DNA from: Thiohalocapsa sp963704155
Lineage (GTDB): Bacteria > Pseudomonadota > Gammaproteobacteria > Chromatiales > Chromatiaceae
Direction: 5' to 3'
DNA: 64,000 bases
Assembly (NCBI GenBank): GCA_963704155.1
Contig: CAVPHF010000039.1
Location: forward strand, 62,001-126,000
In this document: positions 36,208 through 43,930 of the stretch, piece by piece
Position numbering within the stretch: the first letter of the stretch is position 1
Layout: the number at the start of each line of letters is the position of its first letter
Notes under the pieces: model-generated
The model's input: only the letters and a program-made list of their open reading frames with translations
Databases searched by the model: none
Told to the model about the DNA's origin: nothing
Made by a program: the position numbers and the translations under genes

Positions 36208-38409
36208 ATGTCCAGTTCGGGCTGGCTCGCTCACCGCCTTCACCGCGACTCCCCGAGGCCGTTGATGCACCACCAAGTTACGCTGACGCCTATCCGAGGC
36301 CCTTTCTGGGTATTTCTCGCCGTTTGCCTTCTCGCGGGCCAGGCTGCGGTCGGCAGTTCCGCCGCAGAAGCGGCTGCCGCGGAGGCCGCCACGAATGAGA
36401 TCAAGATCATCCCGAACCGCCGTTGCCTCAAATGCCACGCCGACGAAGAAGACAAAACGTCCGAGCGCGACGACGGCACCATCGTCAACATTTTTATCGA
36501 CGCGGAACGTTTCGAGCATAGCGTCCATGGCGAGCAACCCTGCATGGGCTGCCACAACAGCATCAAAAAGGCCAAGCACGAAAAGCCGTTGCCCAAGAGC
36601 ATCGGCTGCGTGCAATGCCACATGGAGACCTGGGAATCGCAGCAGGGCAGCGAGGATCCGCAATACCGACGGCTCGACGTGGTGTTGGCGCAGATCGACA
36701 GCTATATGAATTCGGTACATGCGCGACCGAACCTGATGGACCAGTCGAAGACCAACGCCACCTGTTACGACTGCCACAACGCCCACAACGTCGGCACCAT
36801 CGGCAGCGCCGCGCGCGCCGAGCATCGGCATCAGAACCCGGAGGTCTGCGGCCGCTGCCACAGCGAGGAGAAAGAACAGTACCTGAACTCGGTGCATGCA
36901 CAAGGCCAGGGGAATGCGGCGTCCGCAGAGCCGAAGACAAGCGGACATTCAGCGGCGGACAGCGCGACACCTCACCCGCGAACGGCAGGGGGTCTGATCG
37001 CATCGGCGCTCGCCGATGAGCCGAACGGCGGCAACACGACGAACAGCGACCAGATGCGGGCAACGGCGGCGGACGCCGGCGCCCAACAGAGCCCGCGTGC
37101 GGTCTGCTCCGACTGCCACACGCCCCATAGCATCGACTCCACGGGCAAGGATCCGATCAAACTGTTGATCACCGACAACTGCGGCGGCTGCCATGAGGAA
37201 CAGGTCCGCACCTACGAGGCGTCCTATCACGGCCAGGTGATCCGGGCGGGCTATACGCATACGGCGAAGTGCTACGACTGCCACGGCAGTCACGGCGTCA
37301 TGGACGTCGACAACCCGCAGTCCAAGGTACATCCGAACAATCGCTTGGAGACCTGCCGTCAGTGCCATGAGAACGCCCCGAAGGGCTTCCTCGGCTTCCA
37401 CGCCCATGGCGATGCCGATGACTTCGAAAACTATCCGGAGATGTGGATCACGCGCCGCTTCATGGAAGTGCTGATCATCGGCGTGTTTGCGTTCTTTTGG
37501 ACCCACATGCTGCTGTGGATCTTCCGGGAATGGCGCGACCGACGCCAAGGCAAGGGCTACAGGGCCGATCCCGAGGCCCCCGAACAGGTCTATTTCCGCC
37601 GCTTCAGTCTGGGCTGGCGTATCGCCCACGTCGTCCTCGCCGTCGCGGTCATGGCCTTGGTACTCACCGGTACCGCCGTGCTGTTCTCCGGCCAGCCCTG
37701 GGCGCAGTACGTTCTGAATCTGTTCGGCGGGCCAAAGGTCGCCGCGGTCGTGCATCGCTACGCCGCGGTCACCTTCATCAGCATCTTCTTTGGCCACCTG
37801 ATGGTGGTGGCATGGAACGTCTGGCGCGCGAAAGGCCGCTTCGAATGGCTCGGACCGACCTCGATGGTGCCTAACCTGCAAGATGTGAAAGACATCGGCA
37901 AGATGTTCAAATGGTTCTTCGGTCTCGCCCCACGACCGGATTTCGACCGCTGGAGCTATTGGGAGAAGTTCGATTACTGGGCACCGTTCTGGGGCATGTT
38001 CATCATCGGGGTGAGCGGTCTGATGCTCTGGTTCCCGGTGCAGACCGCGACGGTGCTGCCCGGTTGGGTATTCAACATCGCGACCATCGTGCACGCCGAG
38101 GAGGCGATCCTGGCCGCCGTGTTCTTGTTCACGGTGCACTACTTCAACGTGCACTTCCGTCCAGACAAGTTCCCGATGGACATCGTCATGGCGACCGGCG
38201 CCGTGCCACTGGCCGAGTTCAAACACGAGCACCGGCTCGAATATGAACGGCTAAAGGCCAGCGGAGAACTGGAGCGCTATCTGGTCAAACCGCCCACCGA
38301 GCGCGCCAAACGCGTCGGCCGCAAGATCACCGGCTGGCTGATCGTGATCGGGTTGATCCTCGCGGCCCTCGTGCTGAACGGTTATTTCGAGCAACTGACA
38401 GTGCACTGA
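36208..38409 (+). CDS. Nine-haem cytochrome c fused to membrane cytochrome b (CbcL-like architecture)
   Basis: A 733-residue fusion. After a hydrophobic signal/anchor (about 31-49), nine CxxCH haem sites start at residues 73, 112, 134, 186, 214, 300, 325, 355 and 383. Haems 5 and 6 are separated by an 80-residue Ala/Ser/Gly-rich linker. From about 418 on there are six predicted membrane helices of FdnI/b561 type, with candidate b-haem ligands His474, His516, His530, His629 and His644. The architecture matches what I recall of Geobacter CbcL, an inner-membrane quinol oxidase passing electrons to periplasmic cytochromes. It stands alone, with no other cytochrome gene adjacent. The start could also be the ATG at 36265. 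Physiological role here is unproven. Confidence 0.85.
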   Translation: MSSSGWLAHRLHRDSPRPLMHHQVTLTPIRGPFWVFLAVCLLAGQAAVGSSAAEAAAAEAATNEIKIIPNRRCLKCHADEEDKTSERDDGTIVNIFIDAERFEHSVHGEQPCMGCHNSIKKAKHEKPLPKSIGCVQCHMETWESQQGSEDPQYRRLDVVLAQIDSYMNSVHARPNLMDQSKTNATCYDCHNAHNVGTIGSAARAEHRHQNPEVCGRCHSEEKEQYLNSVHAQGQGNAASAEPKTSGHSAADSATPHPRTAGGLIASALADEPNGGNTTNSDQMRATAADAGAQQSPRAVCSDCHTPHSIDSTGKDPIKLLITDNCGGCHEEQVRTYEASYHGQVIRAGYTHTAKCYDCHGSHGVMDVDNPQSKVHPNNRLETCRQCHENAPKGFLGFHAHGDADDFENYPEMWITRRFMEVLIIGVFAFFWTHMLLWIFREWRDRRQGKGYRADPEAPEQVYFRRFSLGWRIAHVVLAVAVMALVLTGTAVLFSGQPWAQYVLNLFGGPKVAAVVHRYAAVTFISIFFGHLMVVAWNVWRAKGRFEWLGPTSMVPNLQDVKDIGKMFKWFFGLAPRPDFDRWSYWEKFDYWAPFWGMFIIGVSGLMLWFPVQTATVLPGWVFNIATIVHAEEAILAAVFLFTVHYFNVHFRPDKFPMDIVMATGAVPLAEFKHEHRLEYERLKASGELERYLVKPPTERAKRVGRKITGWLIVIGLILAALVLNGYFEQLTVH

Positions 38410-38425
38410 GTTCAGCAGCGAACGA

Positions 38426-38456
38426 CCTTCACCCCGCCTAGTGGCGCGGGTGAAGG
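38426..38456 (+). terminator. Hairpin after the cytochrome gene, possible terminator
   Basis: An inverted repeat ccttcaccc...gggtgaagg with further pairing of gcc and ggc and a short loop, located 17 bases after the cytochrome stop codon. There is no run of T after it, so factor-independent termination is uncertain. Confidence 0.5.
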
Positions 38457-38687
38457 CGTCTCCCAACTTGCCCAGACAACGCCGCTTGCAATGACGTCGC
38501 CCTAGGCAGAAGCTCCTGTATTTTCGACGAATCGTGTACCACCCGGATTCAGGGCGATTGCCGGGTGAAGTCACACCACCTTGCGGCAGATCAAACTCAC
38601 GCCTTGCCCAGGCGATGCAAAAACCCCCATCATCGGAAACAGACCACGCTGGCGCGCCACGCATCAGCATTTTCCGCTAATGACAAA

Positions 38688-38695
38688 AGGGGGAG
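38688..38695 (+). promoter_or_regulatory. Ribosome binding site selecting a GTG start
   Basis: AGGGGGAG lies six bases before the GTG at 38702 and decides the start of the GH13 gene. No in-frame ATG near it fits as well. Confidence 0.7.
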
Positions 38696-38701
38696 CGAAC
38701 C

Positions 38702-40456
38702 GTGGAAAGTCACACCGGCGAAGACATCCAGGCACTACCGAACGGTGTCATGCTGAACCTTTACCCGGACAGCATCGGCGCCGAGCTGTCCGACTTGGTG
38801 TCACTGTTGCACGAGCCGTCGTTCGACAGGGCCTTTTCGCTCCTGTATCTGTTACCCACCTGCTTCCATAGCGACCTCGACCGAGGCTTCTCGATTATCG
38901 ACTACGACCTGAACGAGGAACTGGTCACACGGCAAGACCTGACGGCACTCGCAGCGCGCGGCATCCAGTTCAAGTTCGATCTCGTGCTGAATCACCTCTC
39001 GGTCGCATCGCCGCAGTTCCGCGACCTGCTGCGCAACGGGGATGCGTCGCGCTACAAGGACTTTTTCGTGGACTGGAACACCTTTTGGCACGAGCACGGG
39101 GAAATGGGTCCGGATGGCCATGTCATCCCCAATCCCGAGTACCTCCAGCAGCTCTTCCTGCGCAAGCCGGGCCTGCCCATTTTGGACGTCCGCTTCCCCG
39201 ACGGGACCGAGCGACCCTACTGGAACACCTTCTACCAAAAAGTCAGCTACCGGCCGGTCTCGCCGAACGAATTGATCGACGCCGGCATCGACCAGGCGGC
39301 GGCTACATCTGTGGCAATGATGGTTAACGGTGCGCTCGAGGCGGGCGTCGCACCGGACGATATCGATCTTGATGGCTACAACCAGTGCCGCGGAGAAGCC
39401 ATGGCGCTTCTGGATGGGAAACGCGAGTACCTCGGCCAAATGGACCTCAACGCCCAATCCGACCTAGTCTGGGCGTTCTACGACGAGACACTCGCCAAGC
39501 TCGCCGGCTATGGGGCCAAGATCATTCGGCTGGATGCCTTCGCCTACCTGCACAAGGAACCCGGCGAGCCAAACTTTTTTAACAAGCCAGGCACCTGGGA
39601 ATACCTGGAAAGATTGCGGAAAATGGCCCGCCGCTACGATCTGATCGTCTTCCCCGAGGTGCACGCCGAATACGGCAAAGGACTGCACACGGAGGTCGCC
39701 GCGCACGGCTATCCCATCTACGACTTTTTCTTTCCGGGATTGGTCATCCACGCCCTCCAGCGAGGCACGGGCATGCCGTTGAAACACTGGATAGGCGAGA
39801 TCCAGGACAAGGGACTCCAGACCATCAACATGCTCGGCTGCCACGACGGCATACCGGTCCTGGATCTGCGCGGTGCCAGCGCCGCTGGCGTCGAGCACGC
39901 GGGTCTGCTGGATGATGCGCGAATCGACGACGTCATGGAGACCATCATCCAGCACGGCGGTCGGGTCAAGAACCTGTACGGCGCGGACGGCAAGAAGATC
40001 GCCTATTACCAAGTCAATGCGACCTTCTTCAGCGCGCTCGGCGAGGACGAGCGCAAGCTGCTGCTTGCCCGTGCGATCCAGTTGTTCGTGCCGGGTATCC
40101 CGCAGGTCTGGTACCTGGATCTGTTCGCCGGCCGCAATGACTATGCGGCCGCCGATTCCGGCGGCGTCGCCGGCCACAAAGAGATCAACCGCACCAACGT
40201 CCCGATCGACACCGCGCGCGAGAGCTTGAGCCAGCCCATCGTGCGCGACCAACTGACGCTGATTCAGCTGCGCAACACCTCGCCTGCCTTCAGGGGCATC
40301 CTCACCGTCGCCGATACGGAGGATCAGATACTCGAGCTCAGATGGCGCAACGGCGAAGAGACCGCGACCCTGGTCGCCGACCTCGCTGAATGCACTTTCG
40401 AAATCACCATCCGCGATGCAGACAGCGAGGAGCGGCGCCTCGAATTTGGCCAGTAA
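38702..40456 (+). CDS. GH13 sucrose-phosphorylase-like enzyme (GH13_18), substrate uncertain
   Basis: A 584-residue GH13 barrel enzyme. The catalytic residues are Asp278 in IIRLDAFAYLHKEPG, Glu319 in IVFPEVHAEYG and Asp382 in GCHDGIPVLDLRG. PGIPQVWYLDLFAGRND is typical of sucrose phosphorylase relatives, which split a glucoside with phosphate to alpha-glucose-1-phosphate. The nucleophile comes at 278, about 85 residues later than in the classic sucrose phosphorylase, and a 60-residue segment (about 181-243) has no counterpart I recall. Substrate could be sucrose, glucosylglycerol or glucosylglycerate. The product would feed glgC. Starts at GTG 38702 with a strong ribosome site. Confidence 0.85.
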   Translation: MESHTGEDIQALPNGVMLNLYPDSIGAELSDLVSLLHEPSFDRAFSLLYLLPTCFHSDLDRGFSIIDYDLNEELVTRQDLTALAARGIQFKFDLVLNHLSVASPQFRDLLRNGDASRYKDFFVDWNTFWHEHGEMGPDGHVIPNPEYLQQLFLRKPGLPILDVRFPDGTERPYWNTFYQKVSYRPVSPNELIDAGIDQAAATSVAMMVNGALEAGVAPDDIDLDGYNQCRGEAMALLDGKREYLGQMDLNAQSDLVWAFYDETLAKLAGYGAKIIRLDAFAYLHKEPGEPNFFNKPGTWEYLERLRKMARRYDLIVFPEVHAEYGKGLHTEVAAHGYPIYDFFFPGLVIHALQRGTGMPLKHWIGEIQDKGLQTINMLGCHDGIPVLDLRGASAAGVEHAGLLDDARIDDVMETIIQHGGRVKNLYGADGKKIAYYQVNATFFSALGEDERKLLLARAIQLFVPGIPQVWYLDLFAGRNDYAAADSGGVAGHKEINRTNVPIDTARESLSQPIVRDQLTLIQLRNTSPAFRGILTVADTEDQILELRWRNGEETATLVADLAECTFEITIRDADSEERRLEFGQ

Positions 40457-40482
40457 GACGGGCGGCGCAAAACGCCTGCGTC

Positions 40483-40532
40483 ATCCCTGCCGGCGAGTGC
40501 CGGCGGGATAGCCGTTACCAGGGATGGTAACG
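40483..40532. terminator. Two adjacent hairpins after the GH13 gene
   Basis: First inverted repeat atccctgccggc/gccggcgggat with a gagt loop at 40483-40509, then ccgttacc/ggtaacgg with loop agggat at 40512-40532, starting 27 bases after the GH13 stop. They have no T-run. They could end transcription or be a REP-like element. From 40533 to 40886 I see no gene I can support; the sequence becomes AT-richer than its surroundings. Confidence 0.55.
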
Positions 40533-40886
40533 GACGAAGGACCGACGGCGCCTGAAGCGCTCGACCACTGCCGATGCAGAAAAGTGCTCGCTTCTCTCGG
40601 CAGAATCGACATAGACGTCCATTGGAACGTAGTCGCGGCCTGCTCGACGGTCGGATTCCTCCAGCTCCGCCTCATCGTGAGAGGTATGCCGAGCCCAATC
40701 TTTCGGGGTACAGCGGATACAGTTTGTAGAATTCGTTAGGCTATTCATGGTGGTACTGATGAACTCAGAGCGGTCGGATCTCGATCCCCCTTCATGCCCC
40801 CTCATAATGATAACTATAGCGTACCTTGATCAGGGTGACAGGGATTATATTCACTATTCGTGTTCGACGCGATCGGGGCCAGCGTT

Positions 40887-41972
40887 TCAGCGCCTTGCGT
40901 CCGCCTGGACAGCCGCCCCCGCAGCGACCTGGTCAGATGAGCGCGCCAGCCTGAAGCCGATGGTCCGATGGCTGAAGGCGGGCCCTGTCCGGCAGCGATA
41001 GGCCGAGCGCAGATAGCCGGGATAGCCGTGCCAAGAGCCCCCCCGCAGGACGCGGCGGGCGCAGTTGCCTTCCTGCCAGGCGCTGCCGTCGGTTGGGGCA
41101 CCTTCGTAGCCGTCGTTCCAGCAGTCGGCGGTGAACTCGTTGACGTTGCCGTGCATGTCATACAGGCCCCATGGGTTGGGCGCATAGCTACCGACCGCCT
41201 GGGTCTTATGAAGATCGACATCGGTCGGCGGTGGGCATTTGCCGTACTCGAAGGTGCCGTCGAAGTTGGCTTGATCCGTTCTGATGCACGCCCCGGTGGA
41301 GAATGGTGTCGCTGTGCCAGCGCGGGCGGCATACTCCCACTCGGCCTCGCTCGGCAGCCGGAATCCGGCCTGCCCTCCGCTGGTGTTGAGCCAGCGGATG
41401 TACTCACGCGCGTCTTGCCAGGACACGTTGATCACCGGGCGCCGCTCGCGGCCCCAGCCCTGGTCGTCCGGCTTCTCGGCACAACCGCCGTCGGCGACAC
41501 AGGCATCCCAGTCGTCGAAGGTGACCTCGTACTTGGCGATTTCGAACGGCTCAAAGCAGACCTCGTGCCGCGGTCCCTCGTCAGGGTCGCGCTCGGGCTC
41601 GTCCGCTGGGCTCCCCATCATGAAGCAGCCGCCTGGGATGCGGACCATCTCTATCTCAGGCGCGAGGCTCAGCTTGATGGTCTGCTCGGTGTCCGCGGCA
41701 ACGAAGACCCTGCGCTCTACCGGATCGAAGCCCTCCTTCTCGGCGCGCAGCGCGTACTCGCCCTCAGGCACGTGGATCAAGAAGCGCTCTTCGGCCGATG
41801 CCGGTGAACTTCCCTTGCGTTTGCCGTCGATGTAGATCTCGGCCGCGCCCGGAAGGGTCGAAATCCGCAGTACTCCCTTGCCGCCGGCGTCCGCCTCTGC
41901 GCCGACAAGCGACGATAGAGGCAACGACGAAAATAGAACGCAATAAGCGAGGAACTGCAGAGACTGGTGCAT
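40887..41972 (-). CDS. PEGA-domain plus FGE/SUMF1-fold secreted protein
   Basis: A 361-residue exported protein. A signal peptide (about 1-25) is followed by a PEGA repeat domain with LPGAAEIYIDGKRKGSSP (about 35-104), then a formylglycine-generating-enzyme-like fold with IPGGCFMMGSP, ISV-type core NVSWQDAREYIRWLN, LPSEAEWEYAARAG, GLYDMHGNVNEF and RGGSWHGYPGYLRSAYRC. Of the two catalytic Cys of true FGE, only the second position is Cys; the first is Leu in my alignment by eye. It is therefore probably not a sulfatase activator but a member of the wider C-lectin-like FGE fold used in binding or other modifications. Confidence 0.82.
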   Translation of the reverse strand: MHQSLQFLAYCVLFSSLPLSSLVGAEADAGGKGVLRISTLPGAAEIYIDGKRKGSSPASAEERFLIHVPEGEYALRAEKEGFDPVERRVFVAADTEQTIKLSLAPEIEMVRIPGGCFMMGSPADEPERDPDEGPRHEVCFEPFEIAKYEVTFDDWDACVADGGCAEKPDDQGWGRERRPVINVSWQDAREYIRWLNTSGGQAGFRLPSEAEWEYAARAGTATPFSTGACIRTDQANFDGTFEYGKCPPPTDVDLHKTQAVGSYAPNPWGLYDMHGNVNEFTADCWNDGYEGAPTDGSAWQEGNCARRVLRGGSWHGYPGYLRSAYRCRTGPAFSHRTIGFRLARSSDQVAAGAAVQADARR

Positions 41973-42058
41973 GAGGTTACATAAATCCCCTACTCCGGCT
42001 AACGATTACCCTAATTCTAGACCAAAACCAATCGGCCCGACCAACCATCTGGAGGGGC

Positions 42059-43066
42059 TCAGCCTTCGGCCACAAAAACGGCACGAATCGGCGCGGGGTG
42101 GCCTTCGAGCGTGCGTGTCGGATCGGCGGCATCGAGAAAATCGGCGAGCGATTGAAACCGCATCCAGCGCGTGGCGCGCTGCTCCTTGGTCGTTGTGGGA
42201 CCGATGTCGACGCAGCGGATGCACTGGAAGCCGGCCTCGGCCAGCCACTCGGCTAGCATCGCCGGCGTCGGAATGGCGTGCACGTTACGCATGCTCGCAT
42301 AGCGGCCAGGAGGGATCAGCAGGTCGCGGCCCGGCCGGTCCAGGACCAGTGTTTCCAGCACCAATTCGCCGCCGGGACGCAAACAAGAGCGCAATGAACC
42401 GAGATGCCGGGTCGGGTCTCGGCGGTGATAGAGAACGCCCATGGAGAAGACAGTATCGAACTCCACGGACAGAGCGCTTAGTCCTTGCCCAACGATCGCG
42501 TCGAGGTCGCTGTCGGCCAGCGGCAGTACCGCCACCCGGCTATCACCGAGAAAGTGATTGACGGCGAGAAACTGGAGCACGAAGCGAAGTGTCGGGTCGA
42601 TGCCGAGCACCAGCGCCGCCCCGTCCCCAAGTGCGCGAAACCCGTAATAACCATTGCCACTGCCGACATCAAGCACCAGGCGCCCTTCCAGCGGCGCAAT
42701 GTCGTTGGCGAGCCTGGCCCACTTCCAATCGGAGCGCCACTCGGCGTCAATGCTGACGCCATGAAGACAGAACGGACCCTTTCGCCAAGGATGCAGCACA
42801 TCGAGCAGGCGCACCAACTGGGCGCGGATGGCGGCCTCCACCGGCGGGTCGGACTCAGCGCTGATGCAGCGAGCGGCCAAGCAGATCCGCTTTGCGCCTA
42901 CACCCGGCAATGCGTCCAGGACCGCGATCCATTGCGGCAGATCGCCATGACGCTCTGGCGCGAGCCGCTCTGCGGTAACCTGCTCTAGCCGATCTGCGAG
43001 CGCGGCGAGTCGGGTTTGGCGCAGGCTGCGAAAGAAGGGGGCGAAGCGATGCGCGCTCAGGCCCAT
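42059..43066 (-). CDS. cmoB: tRNA uridine-34 carboxymethyltransferase CmoB
   Basis: About 335 residues from the ATG at 43066 (MGLSAHRFAPFF); the same frame also offers an ATG at 43075 and a GTG at 43093. The SAM-type core is LVLDVGSGNGYYGFRALG, followed by SMGVLYHRRDPTRHLGSL and ETLVLDRPGRDLL, conserved in CmoB. It transfers the carboxymethyl group from carboxy-S-adenosylmethionine to hydroxyuridine 34 of certain tRNAs, giving cmo5U. It overlaps the end of cmoA by a few bases, so the two are translated together. Confidence 0.94.
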   Translation of the reverse strand: MGLSAHRFAPFFRSLRQTRLAALADRLEQVTAERLAPERHGDLPQWIAVLDALPGVGAKRICLAARCISAESDPPVEAAIRAQLVRLLDVLHPWRKGPFCLHGVSIDAEWRSDWKWARLANDIAPLEGRLVLDVGSGNGYYGFRALGDGAALVLGIDPTLRFVLQFLAVNHFLGDSRVAVLPLADSDLDAIVGQGLSALSVEFDTVFSMGVLYHRRDPTRHLGSLRSCLRPGGELVLETLVLDRPGRDLLIPPGRYASMRNVHAIPTPAMLAEWLAEAGFQCIRCVDIGPTTTKEQRATRWMRFQSLADFLDAADPTRTLEGHPAPIRAVFVAEG

Positions 43067-43821
43067 GCCAGCCATCCGGTGAAGTTCAGGCACTGGAAGA
43101 AGCGTTCGATTCCGACGAACCCCGCCGCGCGCAGGCGCTCCTCATGGGTCTCAATGGCATCAGGGATCAGTACGCGCTCCAGCGCGGCGCGCTTGCGGCT
43201 GATCTCGAGTTCGCTGTAGCCCTGGGCGCGTTTGAAGTCCGCGTGCAGCGCGCTCATCAGCGCGTCGGTGTGCGGCTCCGGCCAGACCACCTTCTCCGCC
43301 AGCATCAAGGCGCCGCCCGGGACCAGCCCTTGGCGGATGCGCCGCAGCAAGAGCAGACGCTGCTCCGGAGCAAGGAACTGCAAGGTCAGATTGAGCACAA
43401 CGATCTGCGCACGGCTCACCCTGACCTCGAGCACATCGGCGCAGACGGGCTCGACCCGACCAGCCATGACCTCGTCGCGGAGCCGCGCGCGCAAGCCATC
43501 GATCATCGCGGGCGCCTTATCGATGGCAAGGATACGAACCGAAATGTCAGGCATCCGCGCGAGGATGCTTGCGCTCGTCTCACCAAGAGAGCAGCCGAGA
43601 TCATAGATTCGAATCACACCGGATCTGCGCATTGCGCCATGGCCGCCGCTGGCTGCCAGGTGCGCCGCGACAAGACCGATGAGCCGCACCAACTCGGTCC
43701 AACAAGGCACCGAGCGGCGCAGCATGTCCGGAAACACTTTGGCCACACGCGTGTCGAACACGAAGTCGGTCTCCGGTGCGTCGGCACGGGCGAAGAGTTG
43801 GTCACGATTTGCGTCTTTCAT
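43057..43821 (-). CDS. cmoA: Carboxy-S-adenosylmethionine synthase CmoA
   Basis: A 254-residue Rossmann-fold enzyme. Recognition rests on FDTRVAKVFPDMLRRSVP near the N-terminus, the SAM loop IYDLGCSLGETSASIL, and VVLNLTLQFLAPEQRLLLL, all conserved in CmoA. It converts SAM and prephenate into carboxy-SAM, the donor used by CmoB. It is followed directly by cmoB. The ATG at 43821 is the natural start; ppk is divergent, about 109 bases away. Confidence 0.95.
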   Translation of the reverse strand: MKDANRDQLFARADAPETDFVFDTRVAKVFPDMLRRSVPCWTELVRLIGLVAAHLAASGGHGAMRRSGVIRIYDLGCSLGETSASILARMPDISVRILAIDKAPAMIDGLRARLRDEVMAGRVEPVCADVLEVRVSRAQIVVLNLTLQFLAPEQRLLLLRRIRQGLVPGGALMLAEKVVWPEPHTDALMSALHADFKRAQGYSELEISRKRAALERVLIPDAIETHEERLRAAGFVGIERFFQCLNFTGWLAWA

Positions 43822-43917
43822 GTCGTCGCATGATCGATTGATTGAACCGCTGATTACATTTTGGAGCGAGCGTTGCTAGGATAACGAGTTAGTTTGAAAA
43901 TAGCGGCGGCCGATGCC

Positions 43918-43922
43918 AGGGG
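43918..43922 (+). promoter_or_regulatory. Ribosome binding site deciding the ppk start
   Basis: AGGGG lies eight bases before the ATG at 43931. It makes that codon the more likely ppk start than the in-frame ATG at 43913, which has no such site. Confidence 0.6.
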
Positions 43923-43930
43923 TAAATTCG

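Noticed and set aside
36949..38232. 427-residue minus-strand frame
   Set aside because: Antisense to the cytochrome fusion gene, His- and Glu-rich as shadows usually are.
40515..40805. 96-residue minus-strand frame
   Set aside because: It runs through the hairpin region and has no recognisable motif or start site.
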